Translations under genes and position numbers: made by a program
In this document: positions 1 to 8,807 of the stretch, in pieces
How positions within the stretch are numbered: position 1 is the first letter of the stretch
Layout of the letters: every line of letters begins with the position of its first letter
NCBI GenBank assembly: GCA_007134845.1
Contig: SLKA01000030.1
Location: 1-64,000, forward strand
DNA: 64,000 bases
Reading direction: 5' to 3'
Origin: Balneolales bacterium
GTDB taxonomy: Bacteria; Bacteroidota; Rhodothermia; Balneolales; Natronogracilivirgulaceae
Notes under the pieces: generated by a model
Seen by the model: the letters and a program-made list of their open reading frames with translations, nothing else
Database searches by the model: none
What the model was told of the DNA's origin: nothing

Positions 1-1433
1 ACGCGATCAATTCCCTCGCCCTGGAACTGCATATTCACAAATTGAAAACGTTGCACCACCAGATCATCCGGCCGGATCAGCTCAACTGTTGGGTCGTTCA
101 ATAGCAAAACCGGCGGTTTTCTCCCGATCGCAGAGATCCGGATTTCGTTGCCTGTCGATGATCCAGATTTCTGTTTTTTTGTATTGTCAAAAGTTATGTC
201 AATCGGTACGGGTTCAGTGAGGTAAACAGGTTGTGTAATCACCCGGGATCCTATCGGCGGCAGCATCGTGGCAAGCATCTGCGCCTTGCAGGAAGAACGC
301 ACCAGCTCACTGTTCCGAATCTCAAATTCCATGTCATTGCCATAGCCACTGCAACCAAGCATCATTCCTTGGTCACCGGAATATATCCATCGATTCTGTT
401 CGGCGGCTGATGCCAATACAAACTCATGGTTTCCCTTTTCGTTGAATTCAGCGGCATAAGTCAGGCGTCGGGCCGTGAGATACTGTGCTGATCCTGAAGC
501 ATTCTTCAAATCAGGTGAAGGATGGATTCGCAGGGGTTTATCAAAATGATCAGAATGAGCAAGAATGGCCGTTCTTTGGATTCTTCGAATTGTTTCGCCG
601 AGTTCCACTGTCATCTGGCAAAATCTTGTTTTTGCAATGGAAAATCCCTGTTTGCCTCTTGATGGTGCGGTCTGGATGCCAAGATGGGCCTCCGGTGTGT
701 CGATCGATAAAATGGATCGGCGTGATGGCGGCCTTAAAAACAGCGAGGGTGCGTCATCCGGTGGTGGTCTTATGGTTATTCCATTCGATAGAAAACCGGC
801 CCCAGACAGTGTAATAGGAAATTTGTTCCCATCTGTAAAGTTATGAACCCATCCGGAGGTCAGGGAGTGGATGGTTCCAGCAGGTATACTAGCCTGAAAC
901 GTACAGGATGGGCGAGTGATTTCAATTTTCTTCGCAACAGTTCCGGCCAAGCGGGTCATCCCAAGCAACCAACGTTCAAAAGACACGGTAGTGTTGATTC
1001 CGGTATCTGTCATCATGGCCATTGTCCAGCCGCGAAGAGTTGGCCGTAACCGGCACGTAAAATCAGCCGGGATGAGAGTTCCCGCATAGAACGCTCCAAC
1101 AAGTCTTACGACGATTTCCTTGTTATTCCGGGTAATCGTGAGCCTGGGAGCGCCTAAAAATTTTTTCTCATTGATTACCCATCGCTCTTTCCCCCTAAAG
1201 ATGAAGACCGCTTTTCCCTTTGATCTCTCCATCCGGATATTCCCCAACCATGTGGTGCCTATGGTGCGGAGCAATGGGATGGATCCTATCAGAGCCATGA
1301 CCGCAAGCATGTCACGGCGGTTAAGAAGAAGATTTCCATCAAAGTTGAGGATTTCTGCAGGGCTGTGATTTCCAACCCCCAAGCGTGCAAGTCGGAGTCG
1401 AATGTTTCGAATATTGAGTTGGGGACGATCCAA
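1..1433 (-). CDS. Large exported protein of unknown function, 3' end outside window
   Basis: An open frame of about 477 codons runs leftwards without a stop until the window edge, so the C-terminus is missing. An in-frame TGA lies just upstream of the chosen TTG start at 1433; the first in-frame ATG is at 1310. Near the N-terminus (residues 37-57) the sequence NRRDMLAVMALIGSIPLL reads as a twin-arginine or ordinary signal segment, which favours starting at or upstream of it. The rest is hydrophilic, rich in short beta-type stretches, and I do not recognise a family or catalytic motif. The weak AGAGG upstream of 1433 is a poor ribosome site. The forward-strand frames in this stretch are shadows of this gene. 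Real coding status rests on the length of the open frame; function is unknown. Confidence 0.7.
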   Translation of the reverse strand, partial: MDRPQLNIRNIRLRLARLGVGNHSPAEILNFDGNLLLNRRDMLAVMALIGSIPLLRTIGTTWLGNIRMERSKGKAVFIFRGKERWVINEKKFLGAPRLTITRNNKEIVVRLVGAFYAGTLIPADFTCRLRPTLRGWTMAMMTDTGINTTVSFERWLLGMTRLAGTVAKKIEITRPSCTFQASIPAGTIHSLTSGWVHNFTDGNKFPITLSGAGFLSNGITIRPPPDDAPSLFLRPPSRRSILSIDTPEAHLGIQTAPSRGKQGFSIAKTRFCQMTVELGETIRRIQRTAILAHSDHFDKPLRIHPSPDLKNASGSAQYLTARRLTYAAEFNEKGNHEFVLASAAEQNRWIYSGDQGMMLGCSGYGNDMEFEIRNSELVRSSCKAQMLATMLPPIGSRVITQPVYLTEPVPIDITFDNTKKQKSGSSTGNEIRISAIGRKPPVLLLNDPTVELIRPDDLVVQRFQFVNMQFQGEGIDR

Positions 1434-1721
1434 AATAAAAGTTCATTTACCTCTTACGCCCTGCTTTCACCTCCGTGACCATCGAGAATGTATGGCACAG
1501 TTTTGATTAATGCAATATTTTTTTTTGTAAGTCAATATTCGTAGGTATTTACGCCAACATAAATTGCGCGTAATGATAATTACGCAATGTTGAATAACAT
1601 GCCCCGTAATTTATAAATGCAGATCGCAATTGGTTCCTTTTGTGAAAAATGATGAATGAAAACGGAGCCTATATGGATCTCAGACCAGTTGCGCCCGTTG
1701 TATCTGATGCATCGATTCGTG
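1434..1721. other. AT-rich intergenic region between the left-edge gene and tRNA-Ser
   Basis: No gene is seen here. The stretch is AT-rich, has a long T run near 1515, and carries an inverted repeat at 1568-1585. It probably holds the promoter of the reverse-strand gene that starts at 1433 or 1310. Confidence 0.6.
1568..1585. promoter_or_regulatory. Inverted repeat, possible operator
   Basis: The arms GCGTAAT and ATTACGC are perfect and separated by GATA. The site lies about 135 bp upstream of the TTG start (1433) of the reverse-strand gene. Size and symmetry fit a dimeric regulator site, but no cognate regulator is encoded nearby, so the role is a guess. Confidence 0.3.
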
Positions 1722-1750
1722 TTGCTACGACCCGCTAATTGTCATATATT
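1722..1750 (+). promoter_or_regulatory. Promoter for tRNA-Ser
   Basis: TTGCTA (1722-1727) and TATATT (1745-1750) are separated by exactly 17 bp and end 33 bp before the mature tRNA. The arrangement resembles the element upstream of the second tRNA in this window (45923-45951), which also has TATATT at 17-bp spacing. Confidence 0.55.
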
Positions 1751-1783
1751 AGCAACCTTGCTCAACCAGGTCTGACACGTAAC

Positions 1784-1871
1784 GGAGAGATGCCGGAGTG
1801 GTCGAACGGGCTCGCCTGGAAAGCGAGTGTGCCCTAACCGGGTACCGAGGGTTCGAATCCCTCTCTCTCCG
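1784..1871 (+). tRNA. tRNA-Ser (anticodon GGA)
   Basis: The acceptor arms GGAGAGA and TCTCTCC pair over seven bases, followed by discriminator G at 1871. The anticodon loop CTGGAAA gives GGA. A long variable arm and the T-arm GGTTCGAATCC are present, as expected for a class II serine tRNA of 88 nt. CCA is not encoded. A weak hairpin (arms ACCGGA at 1893-1898 and TCCGGT at 1907-1912) follows and may stop transcription. Confidence 0.95.
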
Positions 1872-1999
1872 CTCCCGACACCGTGTATCATCACCGGAAT
1901 CCCTCATCCGGTTCATGGTTTTCCTGCAGATTAGGGTATTGCTATTTCGAAAATTCTGGTTACATTCAGGATATCAGCATTACATTACATTGCATTATT

Positions 2000-2030
2000 T
2001 TATTGGTATGGGCTTTATTATTGGTATGGG
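2000..2030 (+). repeat. Direct repeat upstream of the 1079-aa lipoprotein
   Basis: TTATTGGTATGGG occurs twice (2000-2012 and 2018-2030), and its first nine bases recur at 2105-2113 just before the ATG at 2128. These repeats lie in an AT-rich leader. They could be regulator half-sites or simple slippage; nothing further supports either. Confidence 0.4.
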
Positions 2031-2127
2031 GTTTTGCCTTGAAATGTAAGACTGGAAAGCAATGCCTAACACTTGAATTATTTTTTGCTTATCACTCACA
2101 GACTTTATTGGTACTATTACTCCCGGT

Positions 2128-5100
2128 ATGATGAAGAAAATCAGGATTATCATTGCTGCATCAATCTTGCTATTTGGAATCTCGTGTGAGCGACCTTCCA
2201 GCCCGGACTTCGAGCTTCAGCAGTCGTTTGATATTCCACTGATAAAGAAAACCAACTATCAGTTTATCGGTGATGGAAAAGGAGCCATTATCGATACAAC
2301 AAGCGAAAACTTTCAGGATCTGTTTGCGGTCGGGTCAGACGGACTCGTCTTTCTGTCTACCGAGATCGATTTTGAAATCGGTAATTTTGAGGACATCATC
2401 CCCGAAGTTGATGTGGATCCAACCGAGCTTGAAGGTGAAATTGGAAACCTGGAAATTGATGATTTTTCATCATCTTTTGAGTCGGAAATAGGTGAGTTCA
2501 GCGGCGAGCCTGAAGAGCTTGAAGAAGAGCAGGTGGAGATCGGAGTGTTTGAAATTGAAATCAACGCTGTTGGCAGTGCAGGGTTTGGGAAGGCGACAGG
2601 GTTGGATGAAGGGGACTTCGGTCCGGGCGATCCGGTTCCGGGACCGGTGACCCAGACCTTCATGATTGAGCTTGAGGCGCCGGGTTTTGAACGGGCTGAA
2701 ATAGAAAGCGGCGGGATTCGCTTCTTCTTTTCAAACGATCTTGGCTTCGATATCCAGAACTTGTCAGCAACCCTTGTCAGCAATGCCGATGCGGAGCCGA
2801 GCCCCGTTGGAACCGTGCTTGCGTTGGGTGCGATTCCCAACGGAGAGTCACGAAATGACATTGTACTGTTCAACCAGGGAGACAAGCTGGAGGCTTACCT
2901 GGCATTTGAGGTTGAGGTTCAATGGGAGGCCCAGCTCATGCAGACCTCCCCCGGGTCCATCACTGCTGAGTCAGTAGAGGAAGACCTTGTTGTACAAAAC
3001 GCGACAGGCAATATCAGTTCCCAGATACTGAACCCGGTGAGAGAACCCCTTGAATCATCCAATCCCAATTTTGAATACGCCATTGTAGCTGACAATCCAA
3101 CAACGGGCGAGAATTTTCAGCTTGAATTGGTCATGGCAAACAACACCGCACTGTCACTGCAGGACAGCACGCTGACAGGCATGCCAGTGATGACCATCCG
3201 CAATTCCGACGGGGATATGCTTGACGAATCAAAGGAACTGGTGAATCTTACCCGTCCGGGTGCAAACAACCTGGATACAGGAGAGTCGGCCGAGGTAATC
3301 CTGAATCTTGCGGGCGAAAAGCTGACGCGGGAGCTTTTCTACGAAATCAGTATTGGTACAATCGGCGGAGCAGGGCTTACACTGGACAAAGACGATTACT
3401 TTGTGATATCACCCCTGACAAGTGACCTGAGATTTGTTGAAGCCCGATCCGACATTGATCCCCAGGAGGGTATTCCTCTTAAAGATACCAAAGATGTAAA
3501 AGGTGATTTCGTAAATGCCGAAGTGGAGGAAGGGGAGCTGCGGCTTGAAATCCGCAATGAAAGCAATATCCCGTTGGTCATTGATCATCTCAGGTTGTAC
3601 AATGCGGATGGATTTACAGCAAAAAATACGGGTCAGTTTTTTGCATCTGGATCCGATATCGCCGAGATCAGCGATATCACAATTCCCGCGCAACAGACGC
3701 ACATTGAGGTAGTCCCGGTTGAAAATACAGGTATTTCCAACCGGATCGCCTACACTGGAACGGCTTCATCACCGGGAACCGAAGAGACTGTTACCGTTTA
3801 TGCTACAGATCTGATTGTCACCGATCTGGAGGGATCGGTGCGGCTGCAATCGGCATCCGCTGTGTTGTCGGCGCAGGATTTCACCATCTCGGGCGAAGCG
3901 GAACTCGAGGAAGGGGACTTCCGGCTGTCACAACCGGATCACTATATTGAGATTGCATCCGGAATGTTGAAAATCGGCAGTATCGTCAATGATATAGACC
4001 TTGATATCGACACCTTGATCATCTCGTTTCCGGGCATCAGGCAGGACAGGGACGGCAGCGGGTTGTACCATCCGGCCGATTCGCTCTGGTTTGAGTTTTC
4101 CGGAACCAACCGGATTCGCCGGGGTTCCGACACCGGATATCCGCAGCCTGAAGTCAATCACTCGCTTGAAAATGTCAGAATATATGCTCAGGACAACAAG
4201 CTGGTCTACCATATGGTCGCAATTACGGAGAATACGAGAGATGCTGTCGGTGATGATACCATGCGGACGGTTCGCGCCACAGACCGCTTCCGTGCCATGG
4301 CTGAAATCGTCGATCTGAGCATTAAAACTGCTTATGGAATTGTTGAGACACGAGTTGAATTTCTTGGGGATGATGATGGGGATGATGGTATTTTCGATCT
4401 GTTTAATGATAACGAGGCAGAGGTAACCGAACTTGATGATCTTGAGGAGTTGTCTGAACGGTTATCCGGACTGCAGCTTGTTAACCCCTCATTTGACCTT
4501 ATTTACGATTCCAATCTGGGTGTTAAGGGCACTATTATTGCAGCGATACTGGGAATAAACAACCAGGGCGATGAAGTCTATCTGTCAGCAAAACCGGGTT
4601 CTGAACGGGAAGTTGTCTCGGGCGACAGTTATGGGAATCTTCATGCCCGGGGCGCCCAGATTTCACGCTCCGACCTGATCAAGTTCGAAGTGAAACCCGC
4701 GCAGAGTATCGGTGAAGTTCTGCGAAACCAAGTTGTGCGCTTTGATTCCGAAACCACCAATGTGGAAGACTTTCTGAGCAATCTCCCGGTGGAGTTGCGT
4801 TTTATTGGAAAAATAGTTGTGAATCCCGATGGCGGGGAAGGGTTTGTGGTCAATCCGGTTGATTTTGACGCCAGAATGGGGATCGATATTCCGATAAATC
4901 TCTTGACGGCAGAAGGGGAGCCGGCAACGATTGAAGATATTATTTCAGCGGATCTGTCTGGCATGCCGTCACCGGAGGACGATCTCGGCCTGACCGAAGC
5001 AGTCCTGTATGTAATGTATGAAAACGGCCTTCCCTTTGATACGGGCTTCACGCTCGAATTTCTTGATGCGAATGAGAACGGGATCACCACCGGCCACGGG

Positions 5101-5367
5101 GTGCCGATCGAGCCTGTTGCATTCGAGATTGAAGGAGCCGAAATCAATGAGGAGTCACGGTTTGTCAGGCAGCCCCGCAGCGGGATGACTGAAATCAGGC
5201 TCACAGCCGACCAGCTCGACCATCTTCATAAGACACGCCACATCAAATTATTGGGATCACTGGGCACCAGCAGGGATGATATTTCGGGTGAGGTTAAAGT
5301 CAGGGCCGATGACTTCATCGGACTGAGTATTAACGCAAGCTTTAAAACGTCCGTTAAAGTGAATTGA
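2128..5367 (+). CDS. Large outer-envelope lipoprotein (1079 aa), unknown function
   Basis: The N-terminus is a lipoprotein signal: positive MMKK, hydrophobic stretch, lipobox FGISC with Cys20, so the product should be lipidated and envelope-anchored. The region around residues 85-155 is very rich in Glu and Asp with repeated EIG-type motifs. The rest alternates like a series of Ig or beta-sandwich domains, without a motif I can name. It is followed after 7 bp by a DUF5723-type barrel, so the two are very likely co-expressed and may act together at the outer membrane. The start at 2128 is one of two adjacent ATGs. Long Bacteroidota surface lipoproteins of this kind are common but mostly uncharacterised. 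Confidence 0.85.
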   Translation: MMKKIRIIIAASILLFGISCERPSSPDFELQQSFDIPLIKKTNYQFIGDGKGAIIDTTSENFQDLFAVGSDGLVFLSTEIDFEIGNFEDIIPEVDVDPTELEGEIGNLEIDDFSSSFESEIGEFSGEPEELEEEQVEIGVFEIEINAVGSAGFGKATGLDEGDFGPGDPVPGPVTQTFMIELEAPGFERAEIESGGIRFFFSNDLGFDIQNLSATLVSNADAEPSPVGTVLALGAIPNGESRNDIVLFNQGDKLEAYLAFEVEVQWEAQLMQTSPGSITAESVEEDLVVQNATGNISSQILNPVREPLESSNPNFEYAIVADNPTTGENFQLELVMANNTALSLQDSTLTGMPVMTIRNSDGDMLDESKELVNLTRPGANNLDTGESAEVILNLAGEKLTRELFYEISIGTIGGAGLTLDKDDYFVISPLTSDLRFVEARSDIDPQEGIPLKDTKDVKGDFVNAEVEEGELRLEIRNESNIPLVIDHLRLYNADGFTAKNTGQFFASGSDIAEISDITIPAQQTHIEVVPVENTGISNRIAYTGTASSPGTEETVTVYATDLIVTDLEGSVRLQSASAVLSAQDFTISGEAELEEGDFRLSQPDHYIEIASGMLKIGSIVNDIDLDIDTLIISFPGIRQDRDGSGLYHPADSLWFEFSGTNRIRRGSDTGYPQPEVNHSLENVRIYAQDNKLVYHMVAITENTRDAVGDDTMRTVRATDRFRAMAEIVDLSIKTAYGIVETRVEFLGDDDGDDGIFDLFNDNEAEVTELDDLEELSERLSGLQLVNPSFDLIYDSNLGVKGTIIAAILGINNQGDEVYLSAKPGSEREVVSGDSYGNLHARGAQISRSDLIKFEVKPAQSIGEVLRNQVVRFDSETTNVEDFLSNLPVELRFIGKIVVNPDGGEGFVVNPVDFDARMGIDIPINLLTAEGEPATIEDIISADLSGMPSPEDDLGLTEAVLYVMYENGLPFDTGFTLEFLDANENGITTGHGVPIEPVAFEIEGAEINEESRFVRQPRSGMTEIRLTADQLDHLHKTRHIKLLGSLGTSRDDISGEVKVRADDFIGLSINASFKTSVKVN

Positions 5368-5374
5368 ATTATTG

Positions 5375-6934
5375 ATGATCATGATTTTTACTGCCTCGAA
5401 ATTAATTATCACCATGGGTTTTATTTCTGTTGTTGCAGCAACAGCTGCGGGTGATGCCATGTCTCAGGCCTTGCATAATACATCAGGAAGCATCGCTCTG
5501 GGCGGTGGTGGCGGTGCGTATGTCAATGGGTATCATGCCAATTTTGTGAATCCGGCCAACCTCATTATCCCCGACAGAAATACACGTTACACCATCGGAT
5601 TCATTGGCGGCATCCAGTCATCGGCCGGTGGGAGCCTTGTCAACATAGGACTCTACAACAAGCATTTTACCGGGGGTGAGGTTATTGACAACGAGCGGGC
5701 GCTTCGGATATCTGATGAATGGTTCGGAACAGGCCCGAATGCTGCAGCCCAAATGGGATTGGGCCTGGATGTGGTGCCTGTCGGGTTCAGCTACCGAAGG
5801 GATGATATGGCTTTCAGCACCGCAGCGAGGGCTCGAACTCTGGGCAGTGCCGGAATGAGCAAGGGGCTGTTTGATTTGGCACTTACAGGACTCAATACAG
5901 ATGTTTTCAAGAATCCTGAAAAAGTAAATTTAAACATGGAGATGCTGGCCATGTGGGAGCTCTCGTTCGGTTTTGCCATGGAAGTTTGGCGTAATCAGGC
6001 CGGTTTTACACCCGGTACCATGCGCATTTTTGCCGGTGCCGCACCGAAAATTCTGTTTGGTATGGGATACGCCAAATTGGGACTGGAGTCCAGGCTGCAG
6101 GTTACAGGAAGGGACCTGGAGTCTCGTGTCGCCCACGATTTCGAGTACTACATCCATACCGTTGGAAACCTGACGGATGATTTTTTGGCCTATTACGAAG
6201 AGCGCAGAGTTCAGGGAAACAGAGATGTGATCCTCGAAGATTTTATTGATGATGATTCTTTCTCAGATCTCGGAGGTGTCCTGGGAATGGGCCTTGGCCT
6301 GGATATGGGCGCTACTTTTGAATGGTATATGGATGATGTTGTATTGCCTGTTATTGGATCAGGTCCCCGGATTCTGCGGGCATCCCTGTCCATAACCGAT
6401 ATGGGCGGTATCAATTTCCGTGACAATCCCGGTGACTTCCGGGCAAATGATGTCTTTCTTTGGGATGGTCTTAACATTGATTTTGAGTATATCGATGAAG
6501 AGCATGACGGGGATTTCTCAAATTATCTCGAATATGTACTGGAGGACAGTATCGGCAGTGATATTTATGGCAATTTTTCACCGCGGGAAGTAAGCAATCA
6601 CAGAGTCGGACTCACCCCTGTGGTGAATATCGGCGGTGCGCTTACCATGGGCCGGCTTGGTGTGATGCTTGATATCGGCAAAGGCATGAACAACCGTGGT
6701 GTCAACAGCAGAAGATTGTACACGGCACTGGGGACCGAATACAGGATTGTCGGGGTGGTACCGGTGCGAATAGGAATGAAACTGGGCGGCAATTCCGCCA
6801 TCAATCTGTCTGCCGGCACCGGAATTGATCTGAAGAATTTTGAATTTACGGTGGGATTCATGACCACACCGGCATCCTCCCGGGGAGGGATGAACATGTC
6901 AGCGGCCTGGAGCGGTTTTGTGGTTCGTTTTTAG
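5375..6934 (+). CDS. DUF5723-like outer-membrane beta-barrel protein
   Basis: After a hydrophobic signal (about residues 1-25) comes GSIALGGGGGAYVNGYHANF then VNPANL, the Gly-rich start with Asn-Pro-Ala-Asn that is typical of DUF5723 proteins of Bacteroidota and resembles PorV/FadL-like barrels. Alternating amphipathic strands continue to the C-terminus, which ends in Phe (GFVVRF), a usual sign for assembly by the BAM machinery. About 519 residues. A TTG lies one codon before the ATG at 5375 and another ATG follows at 5381, so the exact start is uncertain. It sits directly behind the 1079-aa lipoprotein. Role unknown; a transport or surface-display partner of that lipoprotein is an inference. 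Confidence 0.8.
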   Translation: MIMIFTASKLIITMGFISVVAATAAGDAMSQALHNTSGSIALGGGGGAYVNGYHANFVNPANLIIPDRNTRYTIGFIGGIQSSAGGSLVNIGLYNKHFTGGEVIDNERALRISDEWFGTGPNAAAQMGLGLDVVPVGFSYRRDDMAFSTAARARTLGSAGMSKGLFDLALTGLNTDVFKNPEKVNLNMEMLAMWELSFGFAMEVWRNQAGFTPGTMRIFAGAAPKILFGMGYAKLGLESRLQVTGRDLESRVAHDFEYYIHTVGNLTDDFLAYYEERRVQGNRDVILEDFIDDDSFSDLGGVLGMGLGLDMGATFEWYMDDVVLPVIGSGPRILRASLSITDMGGINFRDNPGDFRANDVFLWDGLNIDFEYIDEEHDGDFSNYLEYVLEDSIGSDIYGNFSPREVSNHRVGLTPVVNIGGALTMGRLGVMLDIGKGMNNRGVNSRRLYTALGTEYRIVGVVPVRIGMKLGGNSAINLSAGTGIDLKNFEFTVGFMTTPASSRGGMNMSAAWSGFVVRF

Positions 6935-6963
6935 CAGGTTTTCAGGATGTGACGGCCTGTCTA

Positions 6964-6986
6964 ACGGCCTGTCTGGCCTTTTTTTT
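6964..6986 (+). terminator. Hairpin plus T-run after the DUF5723 gene
   Basis: GGCC at 6966-6969 and GGCC at 6975-6978 can form a short stem with a 5-nt loop, followed by eight Ts (6979-6986). The stem is partly a tandem duplication of ACGGCCTGTCT. It lies between convergent genes and touches the stop codon of the reverse gene at 6985. Confidence 0.55.
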
Positions 6987-8115
6987 ACGGGTTATTCTGC
7001 TCGTCTGCATGCTCACGCAACTCCTGCATGCGGGCAAACCGGTACAGTGATATCTCAAACGGAAGATCTTTCTTCTCCGTGATATGCATGGCCAGCAGGG
7101 AAGCCACAAATTCGGAATAAAGCAGTCCCTTTGATCCGAGCCCGGCATAGACATACAAGCCTTTCATATCATAGTGTTCTCCCGCTATCGGAAGACGGTC
7201 GGGGGTTGTTGCACGTATTCCGGACCATTGCCCGATGCGGTTGCATTTCGGATAGAGTCCGGGTAGAAGCTCATTAAATTTCTGATCGAGCAGTCCCGCA
7301 CCCTGGGCGTCGGGGTTTTCATCAAAAAAGTGGTGCTCGTAGGTGCTGCCTACAGCCAGTCTGTGGTCATCGACCGGTGTGATGTAACCGTACGCAGATA
7401 TGGCTGGAATATGACTGACTTTTTCAGGACAGTGATAAAGGGCAAGCTGACCTTTTACAGCATTTAGAGGCAATTCGCTCCAGTATTTATTCTCGCGGGC
7501 CTTGTAACCGGTGGTGATGACAAGAGCAGGTGCCGAAAACGAATTCGTGCCGTTGTTAAGGGTCCAGCCATTCTTATTATCAATACTGTAGGGACCACCG
7601 AATATAAAGCTGACACCTGCTTCCTTAAGATAATTGGCATACGCCTCCAGGTACTCCGGTGTGCGCACAGTTTTACCCTTTTTGATGAACAGGGCGCCGA
7701 AACTGTTTTTGAGATTGGGCACCTTGTTGCGTACTGCGTCGGGTTCCAGCCATTCGATCCATCCTTTCGGCCACCGCTTGTTTTCCAGGGAAGCCCGGAA
7801 ATTTTCCGCCAGATATTCGTCAACAGCAGGCCGCATCACGCCATTTTGAAGTTTCAGGATGGTGCTGCTGCCGGAACTGAGCTGATCGAGACGCTTGTCG
7901 AGCATCCTGAAACATGCCTCGGCATTCCAGACCATATGGGCCCGTTGTCCGGTTGCGGGATTCACCATCCCGGCGGGCACCCCGGAAGCACCGTCACCGA
8001 TTTGCCTGGCTTCATAAACCAGAACCTTCAGGTTTTTGTTTTTTTCGACAAGCTGCGCTGCTGTTGCAAGTCCGGCCAGTCCACCGCCTGCAATAATGAC
8101 ATCGAATGTTTTCAT
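6985..8115 (-). CDS. FAD-dependent oxidoreductase, DadA/glycine-oxidase type
   Basis: The N-terminus VIIAGGGLAGLATAAQL is a Rossmann FAD/NAD-binding motif (Gly10, Gly12, Gly15) ending in a Glu (YEARQIG) that binds the FAD ribose. GVPAGMVNPATGQR and the C-terminal GLYVYAGLGSKGLLYS fit the FAD-dependent oxidases acting on amines or amino acids (DadA, ThiO, MnmC C-domain). At 376 residues it is full length. The substrate cannot be told from sequence. It lies 65 bp downstream of pncA in the same direction, possibly read from the pncBA promoter. A cytosolic enzyme is expected since no signal peptide is visible. Confidence 0.85.
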   Translation of the reverse strand: MKTFDVIIAGGGLAGLATAAQLVEKNKNLKVLVYEARQIGDGASGVPAGMVNPATGQRAHMVWNAEACFRMLDKRLDQLSSGSSTILKLQNGVMRPAVDEYLAENFRASLENKRWPKGWIEWLEPDAVRNKVPNLKNSFGALFIKKGKTVRTPEYLEAYANYLKEAGVSFIFGGPYSIDNKNGWTLNNGTNSFSAPALVITTGYKARENKYWSELPLNAVKGQLALYHCPEKVSHIPAISAYGYITPVDDHRLAVGSTYEHHFFDENPDAQGAGLLDQKFNELLPGLYPKCNRIGQWSGIRATTPDRLPIAGEHYDMKGLYVYAGLGSKGLLYSEFVASLLAMHITEKKDLPFEISLYRFARMQELREHADEQNNP

Positions 8116-8180
8116 TCTTTCTGGTTACAATTCCTTAAATCATATTTGTTGCATGGAACATAATGTTTGTTCCACAGTTG

Positions 8181-8801
8181 TTACACACGATGCAAAAGGG
8201 TTTCGGAGGATGTTTCCCGGGCACCAGCCCCGCTCATTTCCTGCCGAGCCTGTTCGAGAGAGCCGTCCAGGTCAATCCCGCGGACGGCATCTTCAACTAC
8301 ATTGACTCGGAAGCCTTCTTTGATGGCATCCAAAACAGTCCATTTTACACAAAAATCTGCTGCTAATCCAGTCACATATAGCGTAGTAATACCTCTTTCG
8401 CGAAGGTACTCTCCAAGGCCGGTTGGAGTGCTCTGGTCATTCTCGAAAAAGGCGGAGTAGGAATCGATGGATTTGCGAAATCCCTTCCGCAGGACAAGCT
8501 GACTTGCATTGATGTTGAGATCGGGGTGAAATGCGGCTCCCTTCGAACCCTGCACGCAGTGGTCCGGCCACAGCACCTGATCCCCATAATCCACCTGGAT
8601 GACATCAAAGGGTTTTTTTCCTTCATGCGAAGAGGCAAATGAGTGATGGCCATCAGGATGCCAGTCCTGGGTGTTAAGCACCACCTCAAAGTGTTCGATC
8701 AGCCGGTTGATGACGGGTACGACCCGATCACCATCCGGGACGGCCAGGGCGCCGCCAGGGCAAAAATCATTTTGAACATCTACCACTAACAGTGCATTCA
8801 T
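8181..8801 (-). CDS. pncA: Nicotinamidase/pyrazinamidase PncA
   Basis: Hydrolyses nicotinamide to nicotinate and ammonia in NAD salvage. The cysteine-hydrolase triad is visible: Asp8 in VVDVQNDF, Lys106 in VLRKGF and Cys151 in AADFCVK. Metal ligands are Asp46, His48 and His81 (TQDWHPDGH, WPDHCVQGS). Length (206 aa) is typical. It begins 6 bp after the stop of pncB, whose product uses nicotinate, so the two form a compact two-step salvage operon. The last 20 or so residues are polar and poorly conserved in type. Confidence 0.96.
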   Translation of the reverse strand: MNALLVVDVQNDFCPGGALAVPDGDRVVPVINRLIEHFEVVLNTQDWHPDGHHSFASSHEGKKPFDVIQVDYGDQVLWPDHCVQGSKGAAFHPDLNINASQLVLRKGFRKSIDSYSAFFENDQSTPTGLGEYLRERGITTLYVTGLAADFCVKWTVLDAIKEGFRVNVVEDAVRGIDLDGSLEQARQEMSGAGARETSSETLLHRV

Positions 8802-8807
8802 AATGAA

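Noticed and set aside
485-1368. Several forward-strand open frames of 68-109 codons
   Set aside because: They are complements of the long reverse-strand frame at 1-1433 and have no family features.
8116-8180. Small gene between pncA and the oxidoreductase
   Set aside because: Too short and without a start and ribosome site.
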